From NCBI GenBank assembly GCA_020832185.1, contig JAFIFE010000006.1, positions 241,097 through 305,096 on the forward strand: a DNA stretch of 64,000 bases, given 5' to 3'. The stretch's first letter is position 1. Every line of letters starts with the position of its first letter. Of this stretch, positions 36,736 to 46,580 are shown one piece after another. The translations under genes were made by a program, and so were the position numbers. The DNA is from Alkalibacterium sp. (GTDB lineage: Bacteria > Bacillota > Bacilli > Lactobacillales > Carnobacteriaceae_A). The notes under the pieces are model-generated. The model saw only the letters and a program-made list of their open reading frames with translations, was not told where the DNA came from and ran no database searches.

Positions 36736-37359
36736 TTATGAATCCAAGTCCTGCTTGCGTGTTTGACGGAGGCGTTCGTCAGTTGAAGCGTCGACATCTG
36801 CTTCACCATGTGTATCTTCCAGTTCAGGAGGGGTACCGTCGTTTGATTTCGGCTCCATTGGAGGTTGTCCGCCGTCCCCCATCCCCTGGACGCTGCCTTC
36901 ATCAGGGAATCCTGCAGTGGTACCTAACGTATCAAGTGTAGGATCTCCAGCATGTGTCTCAGAAGAAGAAGTCGCGTTGCGTTCCTTATCGGAAGAATGC
37001 GCGTTTTCTTTCTGGACGGTCACCAAGACATGTCCTTTTTTCAAGTCATCGCGGTACATGTGTAGACTGTCATCTTCAACGACATAATTTGGATCCTCGT
37101 AATACTCATCGTCTCTCACCGAGAACGCATCTTTGATGGACTCCCAGAAACTTTTATCTTCATCGTGATCTCTGTCGTCATTGACATCCGCATTGGAGAC
37201 GTCGACATTTTCAGGATTACTCAGATGTTCACTTTTCTCTTTATTTGTAAATATAGTGATATCATTTTTGTTGGTACCTTCACTAAGAAGACGACGAATC
37301 ACGCGTTCTGCCTCTTCCTCAGTGGGGTAACTACCAATTACTGTAAAATCTTTATTCAT
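36736..37359 (-). CDS. YflT-domain general stress protein
   Basis: The first 120 or so of 207 residues match the heat-induced stress protein YflT domain (GsiB/17M type). It opens VIGSYPTEEEAERVIRRLL, with the middle region KSFWESIKDAFSV and a strand GHVLVTVQ. The C-terminal 90 residues are low-complexity, acidic and Gly/Pro-rich, probably disordered, and end in a short basic patch. The ATG follows AAGGAGGA. Relatives respond to general stress in Bacillus; their molecular role is unknown. No sigma-B promoter was recognised, so stress control is only inferred. It lies opposite to purR and glmU, between them. Confidence 0.8.
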   Translation of the reverse strand: MNKDFTVIGSYPTEEEAERVIRRLLSEGTNKNDITIFTNKEKSEHLSNPENVDVSNADVNDDRDHDEDKSFWESIKDAFSVRDDEYYEDPNYVVEDDSLHMYRDDLKKGHVLVTVQKENAHSSDKERNATSSSETHAGDPTLDTLGTTAGFPDEGSVQGMGDGGQPPMEPKSNDGTPPELEDTHGEADVDASTDERLRQTRKQDLDS

Positions 37360-37485
37360 ATTTAGTTCCTCCTTGTGAATAGACTCAAAGTGGTCTATCT
37401 CATATTTATACGTAATTCTCTTTCTTTGACTAGTTTAATTATAGGAAATTGTAATAAATAGGACAAACAATACACCTTATCAAAC

Positions 37486-37514
37486 TTGAAATGCACTGGT
37501 CCATAAAGTATTAT
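37486..37514 (+). promoter_or_regulatory. Promoter of glmU
   Basis: TTGAAA (37486-37491) and TATTAT (37509-37514) are spaced by 17 bases. A second possible start is the extended -10 TGGTATAAT at 37568-37576, close to the gene. Confidence 0.5.
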
Positions 37515-37603
37515 GAAAGGAGGTTTCGTGCCGCAGGCATGAGACACGTAAATGTACGCTGAGAAATTGGTATAATAAATAATGAAAAGACGAGGAGAAA
37601 CTA

Positions 37604-38977
37604 ATGACTAAACGATTTGCAGTAGTTCTTGCAGCTGGTCAAGGAACACGAATGAAGTCGAAGCTATACAAAGTAATGCATCCAGTAATGGGGAAACCAA
37701 TGGTCGGACATGTTGTCGATCAGGCACTTGAAGCCAATATGGATAAAGTCGTCACTGTTACAGGTGTCGGTGCTGAAACCGTTCAGGATTACTTAGGTGA
37801 TAAAAGTGAGTACGTGCTCCAGGAGCAGCAGCTGGGAACTGCCCATGCAGTTGAGCAAGCTGGTCCCATTTTGAGGAACGAAGAAGGGACGACCCTTGTC
37901 ATCTGTGGAGATACGCCTTTACTGACTAAAGAAACGCTGGATAGTCTGATGGCTCATCATGAAGAAGCTGGAGCTAAAGCGACTGTTTTAACTGCGCATG
38001 CTGATGATCCGTTCGGTTACGGACGAGTGATTCGTTTAGAAGACGGGTCAGTTTCTAAAATCGTCGAACAAAAAGATGCCTCAGAAGCAGAGCAGGCGGT
38101 TCAGGAAATCAATACAGGAACATACTGTTTTGACAACAAAGCACTTTTTGCCGCAATTGAAAAAGTGGACAATAACAACTCGCAGGGAGAGTATTACCTT
38201 CCAGATGTCATGGAAATTCTGAAAAACCAGAGCGAACTGATTTCTGCTTATCAATTACCTAACAAAGAAGAAGCGTTAGGAGTAAATGATCGCGTTGCGC
38301 TTGCCCTTGCAAACAAGCTGATGAAAAAACGTATCAATGAGAAACACATGCGCAATGGGGTTACCTTTGTTGATCCAGAGCAGACCTATATCGAAAGTGA
38401 TGTCGTAATTGGACAAGATACAGTGATCGAACCAGGTGTTTATATTAAAGGACACACGGTTATCGGTGAAGACTGTATCATCGGGGCGCATTCTATTATT
38501 GAAAATAGTGAAATAGGCGATGAAGTAGTGGTCAAGAGCTCTCTGATCGAATCATCGATTATGGAAAAACAAAGCAATATCGGTCCAAACAGTCACTTAA
38601 GACCGGATGCGGTGATTAAAGAAAAAGCCCACATCGGTAACTTTGTTGAGGTGAAAAAAGCCACAGTCGGTAAAAACACGAAAGTGGGACACTTGACTTA
38701 TGTCGGAGACGCGACGTTAGGTGAAAACATCAACTTGGGATGCGGAACGGTATTCGTTAATTACGACGGCAAGCAGAAACATCATATTGAAGTAGGAGAC
38801 AACTCGTTCATTGGATGTAATACAAATCTGATTGCACCAGTAACAGTTGAATCTAACACGTATATAGCAGCAGGCTCAACGATTACGGACAACGTACCAT
38901 CAGAAGCGTTAGCGATTGCCCGTGCCCGTCAGGTCAACAAGGAAGGCTATTTTAAGAAAATGCCTCACAAAGATTAG
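37604..38977 (+). CDS. glmU: Bifunctional UDP-N-acetylglucosamine pyrophosphorylase / glucosamine-1-phosphate acetyltransferase
   Basis: GlmU makes UDP-GlcNAc for wall synthesis in two steps. The N-terminal uridylyltransferase carries [11 protein letters not shown] near residue 10. The C-terminal half is a left-handed beta-helix of hexapeptide repeats (from about residue 250), with [17 protein letters not shown] and the NYDG loop of the acetyltransferase site. The 457-residue length is normal. The start follows CGAGGAGA. With prs 107 bases downstream it keeps the classic glmU-prs pair of Bacilli. It works after GlmS, which is encoded 8 kb away on the other strand. Confidence 0.97.
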   Translation: MTKRFAVVLAAGQGTRMKSKLYKVMHPVMGKPMVGHVVDQALEANMDKVVTVTGVGAETVQDYLGDKSEYVLQEQQLGTAHAVEQAGPILRNEEGTTLVICGDTPLLTKETLDSLMAHHEEAGAKATVLTAHADDPFGYGRVIRLEDGSVSKIVEQKDASEAEQAVQEINTGTYCFDNKALFAAIEKVDNNNSQGEYYLPDVMEILKNQSELISAYQLPNKEEALGVNDRVALALANKLMKKRINEKHMRNGVTFVDPEQTYIESDVVIGQDTVIEPGVYIKGHTVIGEDCIIGAHSIIENSEIGDEVVVKSSLIESSIMEKQSNIGPNSHLRPDAVIKEKAHIGNFVEVKKATVGKNTKVGHLTYVGDATLGENINLGCGTVFVNYDGKQKHHIEVGDNSFIGCNTNLIAPVTVESNTYIAAGSTITDNVPSEALAIARARQVNKEGYFKKMPHKD

Positions 38978-39084
38978 AAATCTCTTTAAAATAGGGCTTA
39001 CAATTAGAAGTACAGTTGATTTATTTCGCACTTAAGCATAAACTAAGAGTAGGAAAAAAAGAGAGAAAATAGATGGAGGCCGAC

Positions 39085-40062
39085 ATGTCCGAACATTATT
39101 CTGATCCAAAACTGAAGATATTTGCTTTAAGTTCTAACAAACCTCTGGCAGAGAAAATCGCTAAGGATGTAGGGGTAGAATTAGGAAAAGTTTCAGTCAA
39201 TAAATTTAGTGATGGTGAAATTCGCATCAACATTGAAGAAAGTATTCGTGGAGACCATGTTTACGTTGTTCAATCTACTTCAGCTCCGACAAATGATCAC
39301 TTGATGGAAGTCCTGATTATGATCGATGCTTTGAAACGAGCAAGTGCCAAGACGATCAATATCGTTATGCCTTATTATGGGTATGCGAGACAAGACCGTA
39401 AAGCAAGGTCTAGAGAGCCGATCACAGCTAAACTGGTGGCTAACATGATCACACAAGCGGGTGCGGATCGTATGCTGACACTTGATTTACACGCTTCTCA
39501 GATTCAGGGATTCTTTGATATTCCAGTTGATCACTTGTTAGGGGCATCGCTTCTTGCTAACTGGTTTATAGATAGAGACCTTGGAGGAGAAAACACAGTA
39601 GTGGTGTCTCCTGATCACGGCGGAGTGACACGTGCCAGAAAACTGGCAGAATTTCTTAAGTCCCCGATTGCCATTATCGACAAGCGACGTCCGAAAGCAA
39701 ACGTAGCAGAAGTCATGAATATTGTAGGGAATGTTGAGGGCAAAACAGCTGTTTTGATCGATGATCTGATCGATACGGCAGGTACGATTACATTAGCAGC
39801 GAATGCATTGATTGAAAAAGGGGCCAAAGAGGTCTATGCATGTGGAACGCACCCTGTATTTTCAGGTCCTGCAATGGAGCGCCTTGAAGCATCTCCGATC
39901 AAGAATATGGTCGTTACAGACTCAATCGTTTTACCTGATGATAAGAAAATCGACAAAGTCGTTCAGGTCAGCGTTGGTGAATTAATGGGACATGCCATTA
40001 AACGCATCCATGAAAACCGTTCGGTCTCACCATTATTTGAAGAACAATTTAAAGGACAATAA
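39085..40062 (+). CDS. prs: Ribose-phosphate pyrophosphokinase
   Basis: Prs makes PRPP, the substrate for purine, pyrimidine, histidine and tryptophan synthesis and the effector of PurR. The 325-residue protein has the N-terminal [11 protein letters not shown], the ATP loop [17 protein letters not shown], the catalytic [17 protein letters not shown] and the PRPP motif [13 protein letters not shown]. The ATG at 39085 sits five to six bases after GGAGG; an ATG at 39073 overlaps that site and is unlikely. The protein is class I in length. Confidence 0.97.
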   Translation: MSEHYSDPKLKIFALSSNKPLAEKIAKDVGVELGKVSVNKFSDGEIRINIEESIRGDHVYVVQSTSAPTNDHLMEVLIMIDALKRASAKTINIVMPYYGYARQDRKARSREPITAKLVANMITQAGADRMLTLDLHASQIQGFFDIPVDHLLGASLLANWFIDRDLGGENTVVVSPDHGGVTRARKLAEFLKSPIAIIDKRRPKANVAEVMNIVGNVEGKTAVLIDDLIDTAGTITLAANALIEKGAKEVYACGTHPVFSGPAMERLEASPIKNMVVTDSIVLPDDKKIDKVVQVSVGELMGHAIKRIHENRSVSPLFEEQFKGQ

Positions 40063-40071
40063 TAATCCAAT

Positions 40072-40155
40072 AAAAGACGCCATTCTTCTGACACGTGTGC
40101 TAAGGAAAAAGATTCGATTCTTTTTAAACACATCAGTTAGAAGGGCGTCTTTCTT
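40072..40155 (+). terminator. Terminator-like hairpin between prs and the NusG-II gene
   Basis: AAAGACGCC pairs with GGCGTCTTT, and TTCT with AGAA, around a large loop. The T tract is short, so some read-through into the next gene is likely. Confidence 0.5.
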
Positions 40156-40176
40156 AAAGAAAGGAGCGAGCGGCAG

Positions 40177-40620
40177 TTGATTCAGAAAATCAGATTTCAT
40201 TTAAGGAATATGAAGCCTTTAGATGTGGTTATCATCATCTGTCTGCTTCTGGCTTCTTTTATTCCCCATATTGTCTATGGTATTCAGCTGGGAAACATTG
40301 ACGATGACGCACGTATCATGGCCACAGTCAAAATTTCCGGTGAAGAAGTGTACAGAGTTGAGTTAAGTGAAGAAACGCCACACGAGGAATTCAGACTTGA
40401 ACCTTCCCAAGAACAGTATAATATCATTGAAGTTGACGGGACACGTATCCGCAATAAAGAAGACAATAGCCCAGATCAGTTAGGTGTCAGAAGGGGATGG
40501 ATCAGTCAGCCTGGAGAAACAGCCGTTGTGCTGCCGCATCAGCTGATTATTGAGATCCATGCCGAGAATCAGGATGGACAGGAAATTTACGAAGAAGACG
40601 ATATTATTATTCCAATGTAA
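40177..40620 (+). CDS. Membrane-anchored NusG domain II protein
   Basis: A 147-residue protein with one N-terminal membrane segment (about 14-36, DVVIIICLLLASFIPHIVYG) and an extracytoplasmic beta-rich domain of the NusG_II type. The domain has the pattern RGWISQPGETAVVLPHQLIIEI, which is characteristic of these small Firmicutes proteins. Their function is unknown. The TTG start has AAAGGAGCG upstream with somewhat long spacing. It is followed by a bidirectional terminator shared with ldh. Confidence 0.75.
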   Translation: MIQKIRFHLRNMKPLDVVIIICLLLASFIPHIVYGIQLGNIDDDARIMATVKISGEEVYRVELSEETPHEEFRLEPSQEQYNIIEVDGTRIRNKEDNSPDQLGVRRGWISQPGETAVVLPHQLIIEIHAENQDGQEIYEEDDIIIPM

Positions 40621-40702
40621 AAAAGCAGCTCAGTTTAGACGTGATCTAGAATCAGATTGTATCAATCTCACTCTAGAATCGTCACACTGGCTGCTTTTTT
40701 GA
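40618..40702. terminator. Bidirectional terminator between the NusG-II gene and ldh
   Basis: AAAAAAGCAGC and GCTGCTTTTTT flank a further hairpin (GTGA...TCTAGA...TCAC). Because the outer stem is A-rich on one side and T-rich on the other, it can serve both converging genes. Confidence 0.85.
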
Positions 40703-40752
40703 TTGCTTTGAAAACCCGAGGGAACTATTTACTCTGACGCATCACTAAATGA

Positions 40753-41736
40753 TCAGTCGCCTATCGTGAATCCAATATCGGGGTTTTTTTCAAGAACTTC
40801 TTTCAGGTGATTTCTAATGGTATCAGTCGAATGTCTCATTTTTTCTTTTTCAGAATCATTCAAAGGGATCTCAACGATTTTTTCGATCCCTTTGCGGTTC
40901 ACAATAGCAGGTGAGCCAATATAAATGTCGTTTTCTCCGTATTCACCTTCAAGGTAAACAGATAAGGGAAGTACAGCATTTTCGTTACTCAAGATCGCAC
41001 GGGTGATACGGGCCAGAGAGACACCAATACCATAGAAGGTTGCACCTTTACGTTTGATTATTTCATAAGCGGCATCTCTTACAGAGAAGAAAATCTCAAC
41101 CAGGGCTTGTTCGTCTGTGTCGGGATTATTGTTCAACCATTCGTTGATCTGCAAGCCGGCTACATTCGCATGAGACCAGACAGGAAACTCAGTATCTCCA
41201 TGTTCCCCAATGATATACCCATGGACATTTCGTACGTCGACATCAAGTAGGTTAGCGACCGCTTGACGGAAACGAGCGCTGTCAAGGGAGGTTCCTGTTC
41301 CGATAACCTGATTTGAAGGAAGCCCGGATAATTTATATACAGCATACGTTAAAATATCCACCGGATTCGTTGCTACCAGGAAGATCCCGTCGAATCCACT
41401 GGCCATAACCTGTTCAACGACACTTTTGGTAATGCGCAAGTTCTTCTCTGTTAAATCCAGTCTAGTCTCACCTGGTTTTTGAGAAGCACCAGCAGTGTAG
41501 ACAACTAAGTCTGCATCATGACAATCTGCATAATCTGCTACATATATTTTTTTAGGAGCTGTAAAGGCCAGTGCGCTTGTTAAATCCATTACATCGCCTT
41601 CAGCTTTTTCAGTGTTGACATCGATGATCCCAAGTTCCTGACCGATGTTCTGATTGATCAGTGCGTAGGCATAGCTCGATCCGACTGCTCCATCCCCAAT
41701 CAGTATAATCTTCTGTTGCTGTTTTCCTTCTGCCAT
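40753..41736 (-). CDS. ldh: L-lactate dehydrogenase
   Basis: The enzyme reduces pyruvate to L-lactate with NADH. The 327-residue protein has the NAD motif [13 protein letters not shown] near residue 16 and the substrate loop [10 protein letters not shown], where Gln marks lactate specificity over malate. [10 protein letters not shown] and the catalytic His in GEHGDTEF are also present. The start at 41736 (MAEGKQQQ) was chosen with AAAGGA about ten bases upstream; in-frame ATGs at 41742 and 41745 are too close to that site. It is monocistronic, with a possible Rex-like half site over its promoter. Confidence 0.97.
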   Translation of the reverse strand: MAEGKQQQKIILIGDGAVGSSYAYALINQNIGQELGIIDVNTEKAEGDVMDLTSALAFTAPKKIYVADYADCHDADLVVYTAGASQKPGETRLDLTEKNLRITKSVVEQVMASGFDGIFLVATNPVDILTYAVYKLSGLPSNQVIGTGTSLDSARFRQAVANLLDVDVRNVHGYIIGEHGDTEFPVWSHANVAGLQINEWLNNNPDTDEQALVEIFFSVRDAAYEIIKRKGATFYGIGVSLARITRAILSNENAVLPLSVYLEGEYGENDIYIGSPAIVNRKGIEKIVEIPLNDSEKEKMRHSTDTIRNHLKEVLEKNPDIGFTIGD

Positions 41737-41762
41737 TATCATCATTCCTTTCACATTTTTAC

Positions 41763-41780
41763 ATGTTAAGTATATCACAA
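41763..41780 (-). promoter_or_regulatory. Possible Rex-like site overlapping the ldh -10 region
   Basis: The minus strand reads TTGTGATATACTTAACAT. The left half matches the Rex half-site TTGTGA exactly; the right half TAACAT matches TCACAA only in part. It includes the likely -10 TATACT. Redox control would make sense for ldh, but the match is weak. Confidence 0.25.
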
Positions 41781-41918
41781 CTATCTTTTAAAACTAAAGA
41801 ATGGAGATTAAACACTCTTTAGTTTTTGTACATTGACTGACTGTTTGATAAATGAGAAAATGATGAAAGATCGTTAATGAGCGTTTAACCTAAAAAGACT
41901 ATTAAGGAGTTTGACCGA

Positions 41919-43859
41919 ATGCAGAAAATAACAAGTGAAAGTTTATTTGATTTAAAAAATGTGTCGCAGCCAATCGTATTAGCGGACCGGGTCTTTTACC
42001 TGGAAACACGTACAGATAAAAATGAGAATGCTTATCTGACGTCATTATGGAGTATAAATAGGACATCCAATGAGCGAGTGATGTGGGTCAGTGAAGAGTC
42101 AAACCCTTCCCAGGTTACCCTCTCACCAAATAAAAAATGGATTAGTTTTTTAGCCAAAGATAAAGATAAGAAACCTCAGATTCATTTAATGCCTTTGAAT
42201 GGCGGAACAGCATTTGCTTTAACAAAAGAAAAACAGGGTGTCGGGTCATTTGTATGGACGAGTAACAGCGGCTCGCTCTATTATCAGACAACCGTTAAAC
42301 CGGAATCTGACGAAGATGAAAAAACCAAAGACAGAGTCAAACCTATAACGATTACTAAACTTCAGTACAAAATGGATGGGCAGGGCATCACAGAAAATGA
42401 CCGTCAGTACCAAGTGAAGAAAGTGAGTGTCGCAACTAAAGAAGAGTCGCTGGTTTTAGAAAAAGACCGTGCCTTCCGATTGCAGTATGTGTCTAAGGAT
42501 GAGAGTTTCCTGCTTTATGTCGATAAACTGAATCCTGATGACGAATGGACATACGGGGCGAGTGTCTACGAGTATGACCTTGATTCTGAAACCTCACAGC
42601 TTGTTACAAAAGATGTCCCTGAAGGGAGCTTCTCTTTTGAAGCGGTCAATGAAACAGAGTCGTTTTTCTTGTTTACAGGTAATGATTTTAAACATGCGTT
42701 TGTCACGTTGAATGAAGTATATGGCTGGGACAGAGAAAATCGCTCCTTCAAACGTTTATCTGTCAAAGACAAATACGTCGGAGATTTGATTATCGGAGAT
42801 TTCCAGCAGAAAACAAAAGGGTTCCCAGTCAAATGGCTGGATACAGAATCCTTTGTATACCCAGTGACTGAGCACGGGAAGTTAAACCTTTATAAAGGAG
42901 ACACCCAAGGAAACAGCGAACGCCTCTTTGACCAACCCGTTCATATAACGGATGGGGATGTGATCGACGCGTCCACTTTTGCTGTAACCTATTCAGACTT
43001 GACGACGCCAAGTGTGCTGGCCATATTGGACGTAAAAAGTGGCGAACTAAAAGAGGTCTATAATCCAAATGAATCATTCCAGAAAGCACATGAAATCGCT
43101 CCGGTTGAACGATTCTGGTATAAAGGGGCAGATGACTGGGATATACAAGGCTGGTACGTTTCGCCTATTGATAAGAAAGAAAAGCACCCCGCAGTTCTCT
43201 ATATCCATGGAGGGCCTCAAGTCTGCTATGGTGAAACTTTCTTCCATGAGATGCAGCAGCTGGCTTCTCAAGGGTATGGAGTCATTCTGCTGAATCCAAG
43301 AGGCGGAAATGGGTATGGTCAGGACTTCGTAGCCTCTATCATCGGTGATTACGGCAATAAGGACTATGAAGATCTGATGCTTGGGACAGATTATATACTG
43401 GAGCAGCATCCTGAAATCGACCAGTCCAGTCTATATGTTGCGGGAGGCAGTTATGGAGGCTTCATGACGAACTGGATCGTCGGACATACTGATCGATTCA
43501 AAGCAGCTGTCACTCAAAGGTGTATCTCTAACTGGGTCAGCTTCTATGGAACGAGTGATGTCGGCGCATTTTTCGTTGAATTCCAGCTGGAAAAAGATGT
43601 TTCTCAAATGGATGACTTATGGAAGATGTCCCCATTAGCGTATACATTAAATATTAAAACACCTTTACTAGTCATTCACGGACAGGAAGATTTAAGGTGC
43701 CCGCAGGAACAAGGCGAGCAGATGTACACAGCCATGAAGAAACAGGGAGTAAAAACCAAACTGGTTCTTTACCCTAAATCGAGTCATGGACTTTCCCGTG
43801 AAGGATTACCGAATTTAAGAATCGAACGATTGAAAGAAATCGCCAACTGGTTAAACTAA
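41919..43859 (+). CDS. S9 family prolyl oligopeptidase / acylaminoacyl-peptidase-like enzyme
   Basis: The 646-residue protein joins an N-terminal beta-propeller (about 1-380) to an alpha/beta-hydrolase domain. The nucleophile is Ser511 in GGSYGGF, the Asp lies in VIHGQEDLRC and the His in KSSHGLS, in that order. The oxyanion region is YIHGGPQ. There is no signal peptide, so it likely cleaves short peptides, or N-acylated ones, in the cytoplasm. It has its own AAGGAG site and is followed by a terminator. The exact peptide specificity cannot be predicted. Confidence 0.92.
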   Translation: MQKITSESLFDLKNVSQPIVLADRVFYLETRTDKNENAYLTSLWSINRTSNERVMWVSEESNPSQVTLSPNKKWISFLAKDKDKKPQIHLMPLNGGTAFALTKEKQGVGSFVWTSNSGSLYYQTTVKPESDEDEKTKDRVKPITITKLQYKMDGQGITENDRQYQVKKVSVATKEESLVLEKDRAFRLQYVSKDESFLLYVDKLNPDDEWTYGASVYEYDLDSETSQLVTKDVPEGSFSFEAVNETESFFLFTGNDFKHAFVTLNEVYGWDRENRSFKRLSVKDKYVGDLIIGDFQQKTKGFPVKWLDTESFVYPVTEHGKLNLYKGDTQGNSERLFDQPVHITDGDVIDASTFAVTYSDLTTPSVLAILDVKSGELKEVYNPNESFQKAHEIAPVERFWYKGADDWDIQGWYVSPIDKKEKHPAVLYIHGGPQVCYGETFFHEMQQLASQGYGVILLNPRGGNGYGQDFVASIIGDYGNKDYEDLMLGTDYILEQHPEIDQSSLYVAGGSYGGFMTNWIVGHTDRFKAAVTQRCISNWVSFYGTSDVGAFFVEFQLEKDVSQMDDLWKMSPLAYTLNIKTPLLVIHGQEDLRCPQEQGEQMYTAMKKQGVKTKLVLYPKSSHGLSREGLPNLRIERLKEIANWLN

Positions 43860-43873
43860 TAGAATGACACAAG

Positions 43874-43904
43874 AGAAGGCTTTCAATATGAAAGTCTTCT
43901 TTTT
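43874..43904 (+). terminator. Terminator after the S9 peptidase gene
   Basis: AGAAGGCTTTCA and TGAAAGTCTTCT form a 12-base stem with one G-T pair and a three-base loop, followed by TTTT. Confidence 0.85.
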
Positions 43905-44060
43905 AGTGTGTCCGTTGGATCGTTTTAAGATTAGAATTAGATTAAAGAGTATTAAAACTCATGCATTAAACTCCGGCATGACGCAGATGTTTGTTATACT
44001 CACTAACGGTTAAGCACGACAGAGAACGTTTAAAAAAGGAAAACAACTAGGAGTGGAATT

Positions 44061-45644
44061 TTGAAACAAGATTTGGAAAGTTTGAGTCCGTTTGAGTTAT
44101 CGTTATATCTGGAAAACCGTATCGAGCTGCAGAAAGATACAAAAGAATGGCTGAATGCCGGAAGAGGCAATCCGAACTGGACAGCACCGATCCCGCGCGA
44201 AGCTTATTTCCTTCTTGGAGAGTTTGCAACAAGAGAAACAGTTATCAAAGAAAAAGAATCTCTAGGAACGATGATCAAAGATAAAAGAGGACAAACAGAA
44301 CGATTTGAATCATTTTTAAATAGCAGAGACTCTGACGGAGCAAACCTGTTGAAAGCGATTTGGACCGACGGGGACCATCTGCTAGGGATGCCTAAAGAGC
44401 AATGGCTCACTAAAATGCTGGATTATAGCATTGGAGATAATTACCCTTATCCAGAGCGTGTGTTAGAAGCATGCGAGCAACCGATCAAGCAGTATCTGCA
44501 TCATGAGTTATTTTCAGCAGATACCGTTCCTTTCGATATTTTCGCAGTAGAAGGCGGCACAGCAGGCATTGTCTACACGTTTAAATCACTGGTAAACAAT
44601 CACCTTCTGGAACCGGGAGACAAAATCGCGCTGATGATTCCGACGTTTGCGCCATACATGGAAATCCCTGAATTACCTGAGTACGGCTTTAATGTTGAAT
44701 ATATCAGCTCTGAAATGATGAATATCGATGGCCGAAGCAGCTATCAGTTTCCTGAGAATGAACTTGACCGTTTGAGAAATAAACAAATCAAAGCTGTATT
44801 CGTAGTGAATCCCAGTAATCCGACAGCTAACTCGATTTATGGTGATTCGATCGAACAACTGAAGGATATCGTCGCAACAGATAATCCGGACTTAATGATT
44901 TTGTCAGATGATGTGTATGGCACATTTCTTGATAAATTCACTTCTTTATTTACGGCATTGCCTTACAACACAGCGTGTATCTATTCTTATTCTAAATACT
45001 TCGGAGCAACTGGGTGGAGAATCGGAACGATTGCACTGGCAAAAGACAATGTCTTTGACCGACGGTTGAACGAACTGCCTGAAGAAACGAAAGAAGTTCT
45101 GGATGAACGCTATGGAACACTGACGTCTGATCCTAGAAGCATTTCTTTCATCAATCGTATGGTTGCAGACAGCCGCTCAGTAGCATTGAACCATGCAGCC
45201 GGGTTGTCCTCTCCACAACAAGTAATGATGACCTTATTCAGCTTGTATGCGTTGCTCGATAAAGATAACAAGTACAAGCAGGAAGTGATTCAAATCTGTC
45301 AGAAGAGAGGGAAGCTGTTATATGATTCTCTCGGACTGATGATGCCGATAGAAGAGTTCAACACAGCGTATTACTGTGAAATCGACTTTGACTGGTGGCT
45401 GAATAAGCGCTACGGGACAGAGTTTAAAGACTATATCGAAGAGAACTGGACGATGACCGATATCGTAGCTAAATTAGCGGAAGAGGAACATCTGATGCTC
45501 TTGAAATCTGAAGCATTCGGTTCAAGCAAGTGGACGGTGCGTGTATCCCTTGCCAATCTGGAAACGGCAGCCTACAAAGAAGTCGGGCTTCGTTTAAGTG
45601 CAATGATGGACAGAATGTATGACAGCTGGAACGTGACTGTTTAA
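44061..45644 (+). CDS. aspD: Aspartate 4-decarboxylase / aspartate aminotransferase
   Basis: At 527 residues this PLP enzyme is about 130 longer than ordinary aspartate aminotransferases, as is typical of L-aspartate beta-decarboxylases. The PLP lysine is probably Lys312 in YSYSKYFGATGWRIG, with VVNPSNPTAN and LSDDVYG earlier. The N-terminal FELSLYLENRIELQK and LNAGRGNPNW are characteristic of AspD. It converts aspartate to alanine and CO2. In Tetragenococcus AspD works with the antiporter AspT to generate proton-motive force and raise internal pH. No aspT lies next to it here. The TTG start follows AGGAGTGG. Confidence 0.9.
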   Translation: MKQDLESLSPFELSLYLENRIELQKDTKEWLNAGRGNPNWTAPIPREAYFLLGEFATRETVIKEKESLGTMIKDKRGQTERFESFLNSRDSDGANLLKAIWTDGDHLLGMPKEQWLTKMLDYSIGDNYPYPERVLEACEQPIKQYLHHELFSADTVPFDIFAVEGGTAGIVYTFKSLVNNHLLEPGDKIALMIPTFAPYMEIPELPEYGFNVEYISSEMMNIDGRSSYQFPENELDRLRNKQIKAVFVVNPSNPTANSIYGDSIEQLKDIVATDNPDLMILSDDVYGTFLDKFTSLFTALPYNTACIYSYSKYFGATGWRIGTIALAKDNVFDRRLNELPEETKEVLDERYGTLTSDPRSISFINRMVADSRSVALNHAAGLSSPQQVMMTLFSLYALLDKDNKYKQEVIQICQKRGKLLYDSLGLMMPIEEFNTAYYCEIDFDWWLNKRYGTEFKDYIEENWTMTDIVAKLAEEEHLMLLKSEAFGSSKWTVRVSLANLETAAYKEVGLRLSAMMDRMYDSWNVTV

Positions 45645-45671
45645 TTTAGAACAAATTGACCATAAAACAAT

Positions 45672-45722
45672 AAAAAAGCAGGAAAACTCACTGAGACACG
45701 TCGTGAGTTTTCCTGCTTTTTC
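45672..45722. terminator. Bidirectional terminator between aspD and gpx
   Basis: AAAAAGCAGGAAAACTCAC and its exact complement GTGAGTTTTCCTGCTTTTT form a perfect 19-base stem with an 11-base loop. It serves the two converging genes. Confidence 0.93.
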
Positions 45723-45741
45723 TATCACTCTCAATGAGTCA

Positions 45742-46218
45742 TCACAAGAGCTGCTTGATATCTTCTTCAATATCTAAAGGCTTGGTGGTCGGAGCATAGC
45801 GGTCAACGACCTGCCCCTTGCTGTCGATCAGAAATTTTGAAAAGTTCCATTTTATGTCATCTGAAAGAATACCGTTAGACTGAGATTTCAAGTGTTTATA
45901 TAGGGGATGAGCCTGTTCACCATTGACATCGATTTTAGCAAACATCGGAAAAGTGACCTGATAATTGACCTGACAATAATCCAGTGTCTGATTGATGTCA
46001 TCGAACTCCTGATTCTTGAACTGACCACATGGAAAACCGAGAACTTTAAAATGAGTGTCCCCATACTTAGCGTGCAGAGCCTGCAGGTCCTCAAATTGAG
46101 TAGCAAACCCACAGTGGCTGGCAGTATTGACGATCAAAAGCACTTGTCCTTCGTATTCTTTTAAATCGAACGGTTCCTCTTGAGGCGTTTGAACGCTGAA
46201 ATCATAAACGGTTGTCAT
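45742..46218 (-). CDS. Glutathione peroxidase family thiol peroxidase
   Basis: The 158-residue protein belongs to the GPx family with a Cys active site. The peroxidatic residue is Cys36 in NTASHCGFATQ, followed by the Gln motif GFPCGQFKNQEF and the Trp motif KWNFSKFL. Bacterial members usually use thioredoxin rather than glutathione to reduce peroxides; this is family knowledge. The second ATG (46218) fits AAGGGAAG better than the one at 46224. It stands alone, converging on aspD, with a leader of about 140 bases. Confidence 0.92.
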   Translation of the reverse strand: MTTVYDFSVQTPQEEPFDLKEYEGQVLLIVNTASHCGFATQFEDLQALHAKYGDTHFKVLGFPCGQFKNQEFDDINQTLDYCQVNYQVTFPMFAKIDVNGEQAHPLYKHLKSQSNGILSDDIKWNFSKFLIDSKGQVVDRYAPTTKPLDIEEDIKQLL

Positions 46219-46515
46219 AAACATCTTCCCTTCTTTTCTTTAGTTCTCTCATTGAGTATTACGCTGGCTGGTACCGGACCACTCATAGACGTGAGTTAAA
46301 TAGTGAAGTGGGTTTAGCAAGTCTAAACGTTAAACAGTCTATTAAAAAGGAGAGGTCTATCTTAATATAGTATATCTTCTTGAACCTGATTTTCAACAGA
46401 ATAGATTATTTATGAAGATAAATCCTGTATGGTCTGAAGGGAATTAAAGTTCCGTATCCCTTTCGCCTTTCCTGCATTATAGATCTGATTTGAGGCAGTC
46501 ATAATAGTGGACACA
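46219..46515. other. Intergenic region upstream of gpx, no gene seen
   Basis: Apart from a probable gpx promoter at 46369-46396 I see no coding frame or known RNA in this stretch. AGGAGAGG at 46348-46355 on the plus strand is not followed by a start with a reading frame. Confidence 0.4.
46369..46396 (-). promoter_or_regulatory. Probable gpx promoter
   Basis: On the minus strand TTGAAA (46396-46391) and TATACT (46374-46369) are spaced by 16 bases, about 140 bases before the gpx start. Confidence 0.5.
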
Positions 46516-46555
46516 GAAAAACGCTCTGCAGATAGTGACACTATCTGCAGAGCGC
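46516..46555 (-). terminator. Terminator of glmS
   Basis: On the minus strand a perfect stem CGCTCTGCAGATAGTG / CACTATCTGCAGAGCG, with a tight loop, is followed by TTTTTC. Confidence 0.92.
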
Positions 46556-46580
46556 ATGAATGTGTTAAACGAAAAGAACG

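Noticed and set aside
37512..37560. Ideal ribosome-binding site GAAAGGAGG ahead of glmU with tiny frames behind it
   Set aside because: All frames after it end within a few codons, and the probable glmU promoter overlaps it, so it is likely chance or part of the untranslated leader.
46268..46282. T-box-like GGTACCGG sequence upstream of gpx
   Set aside because: It lacks the flanking TGG...CC context, specifier stem and terminator of a T-box, and the downstream gene is not amino-acid related.
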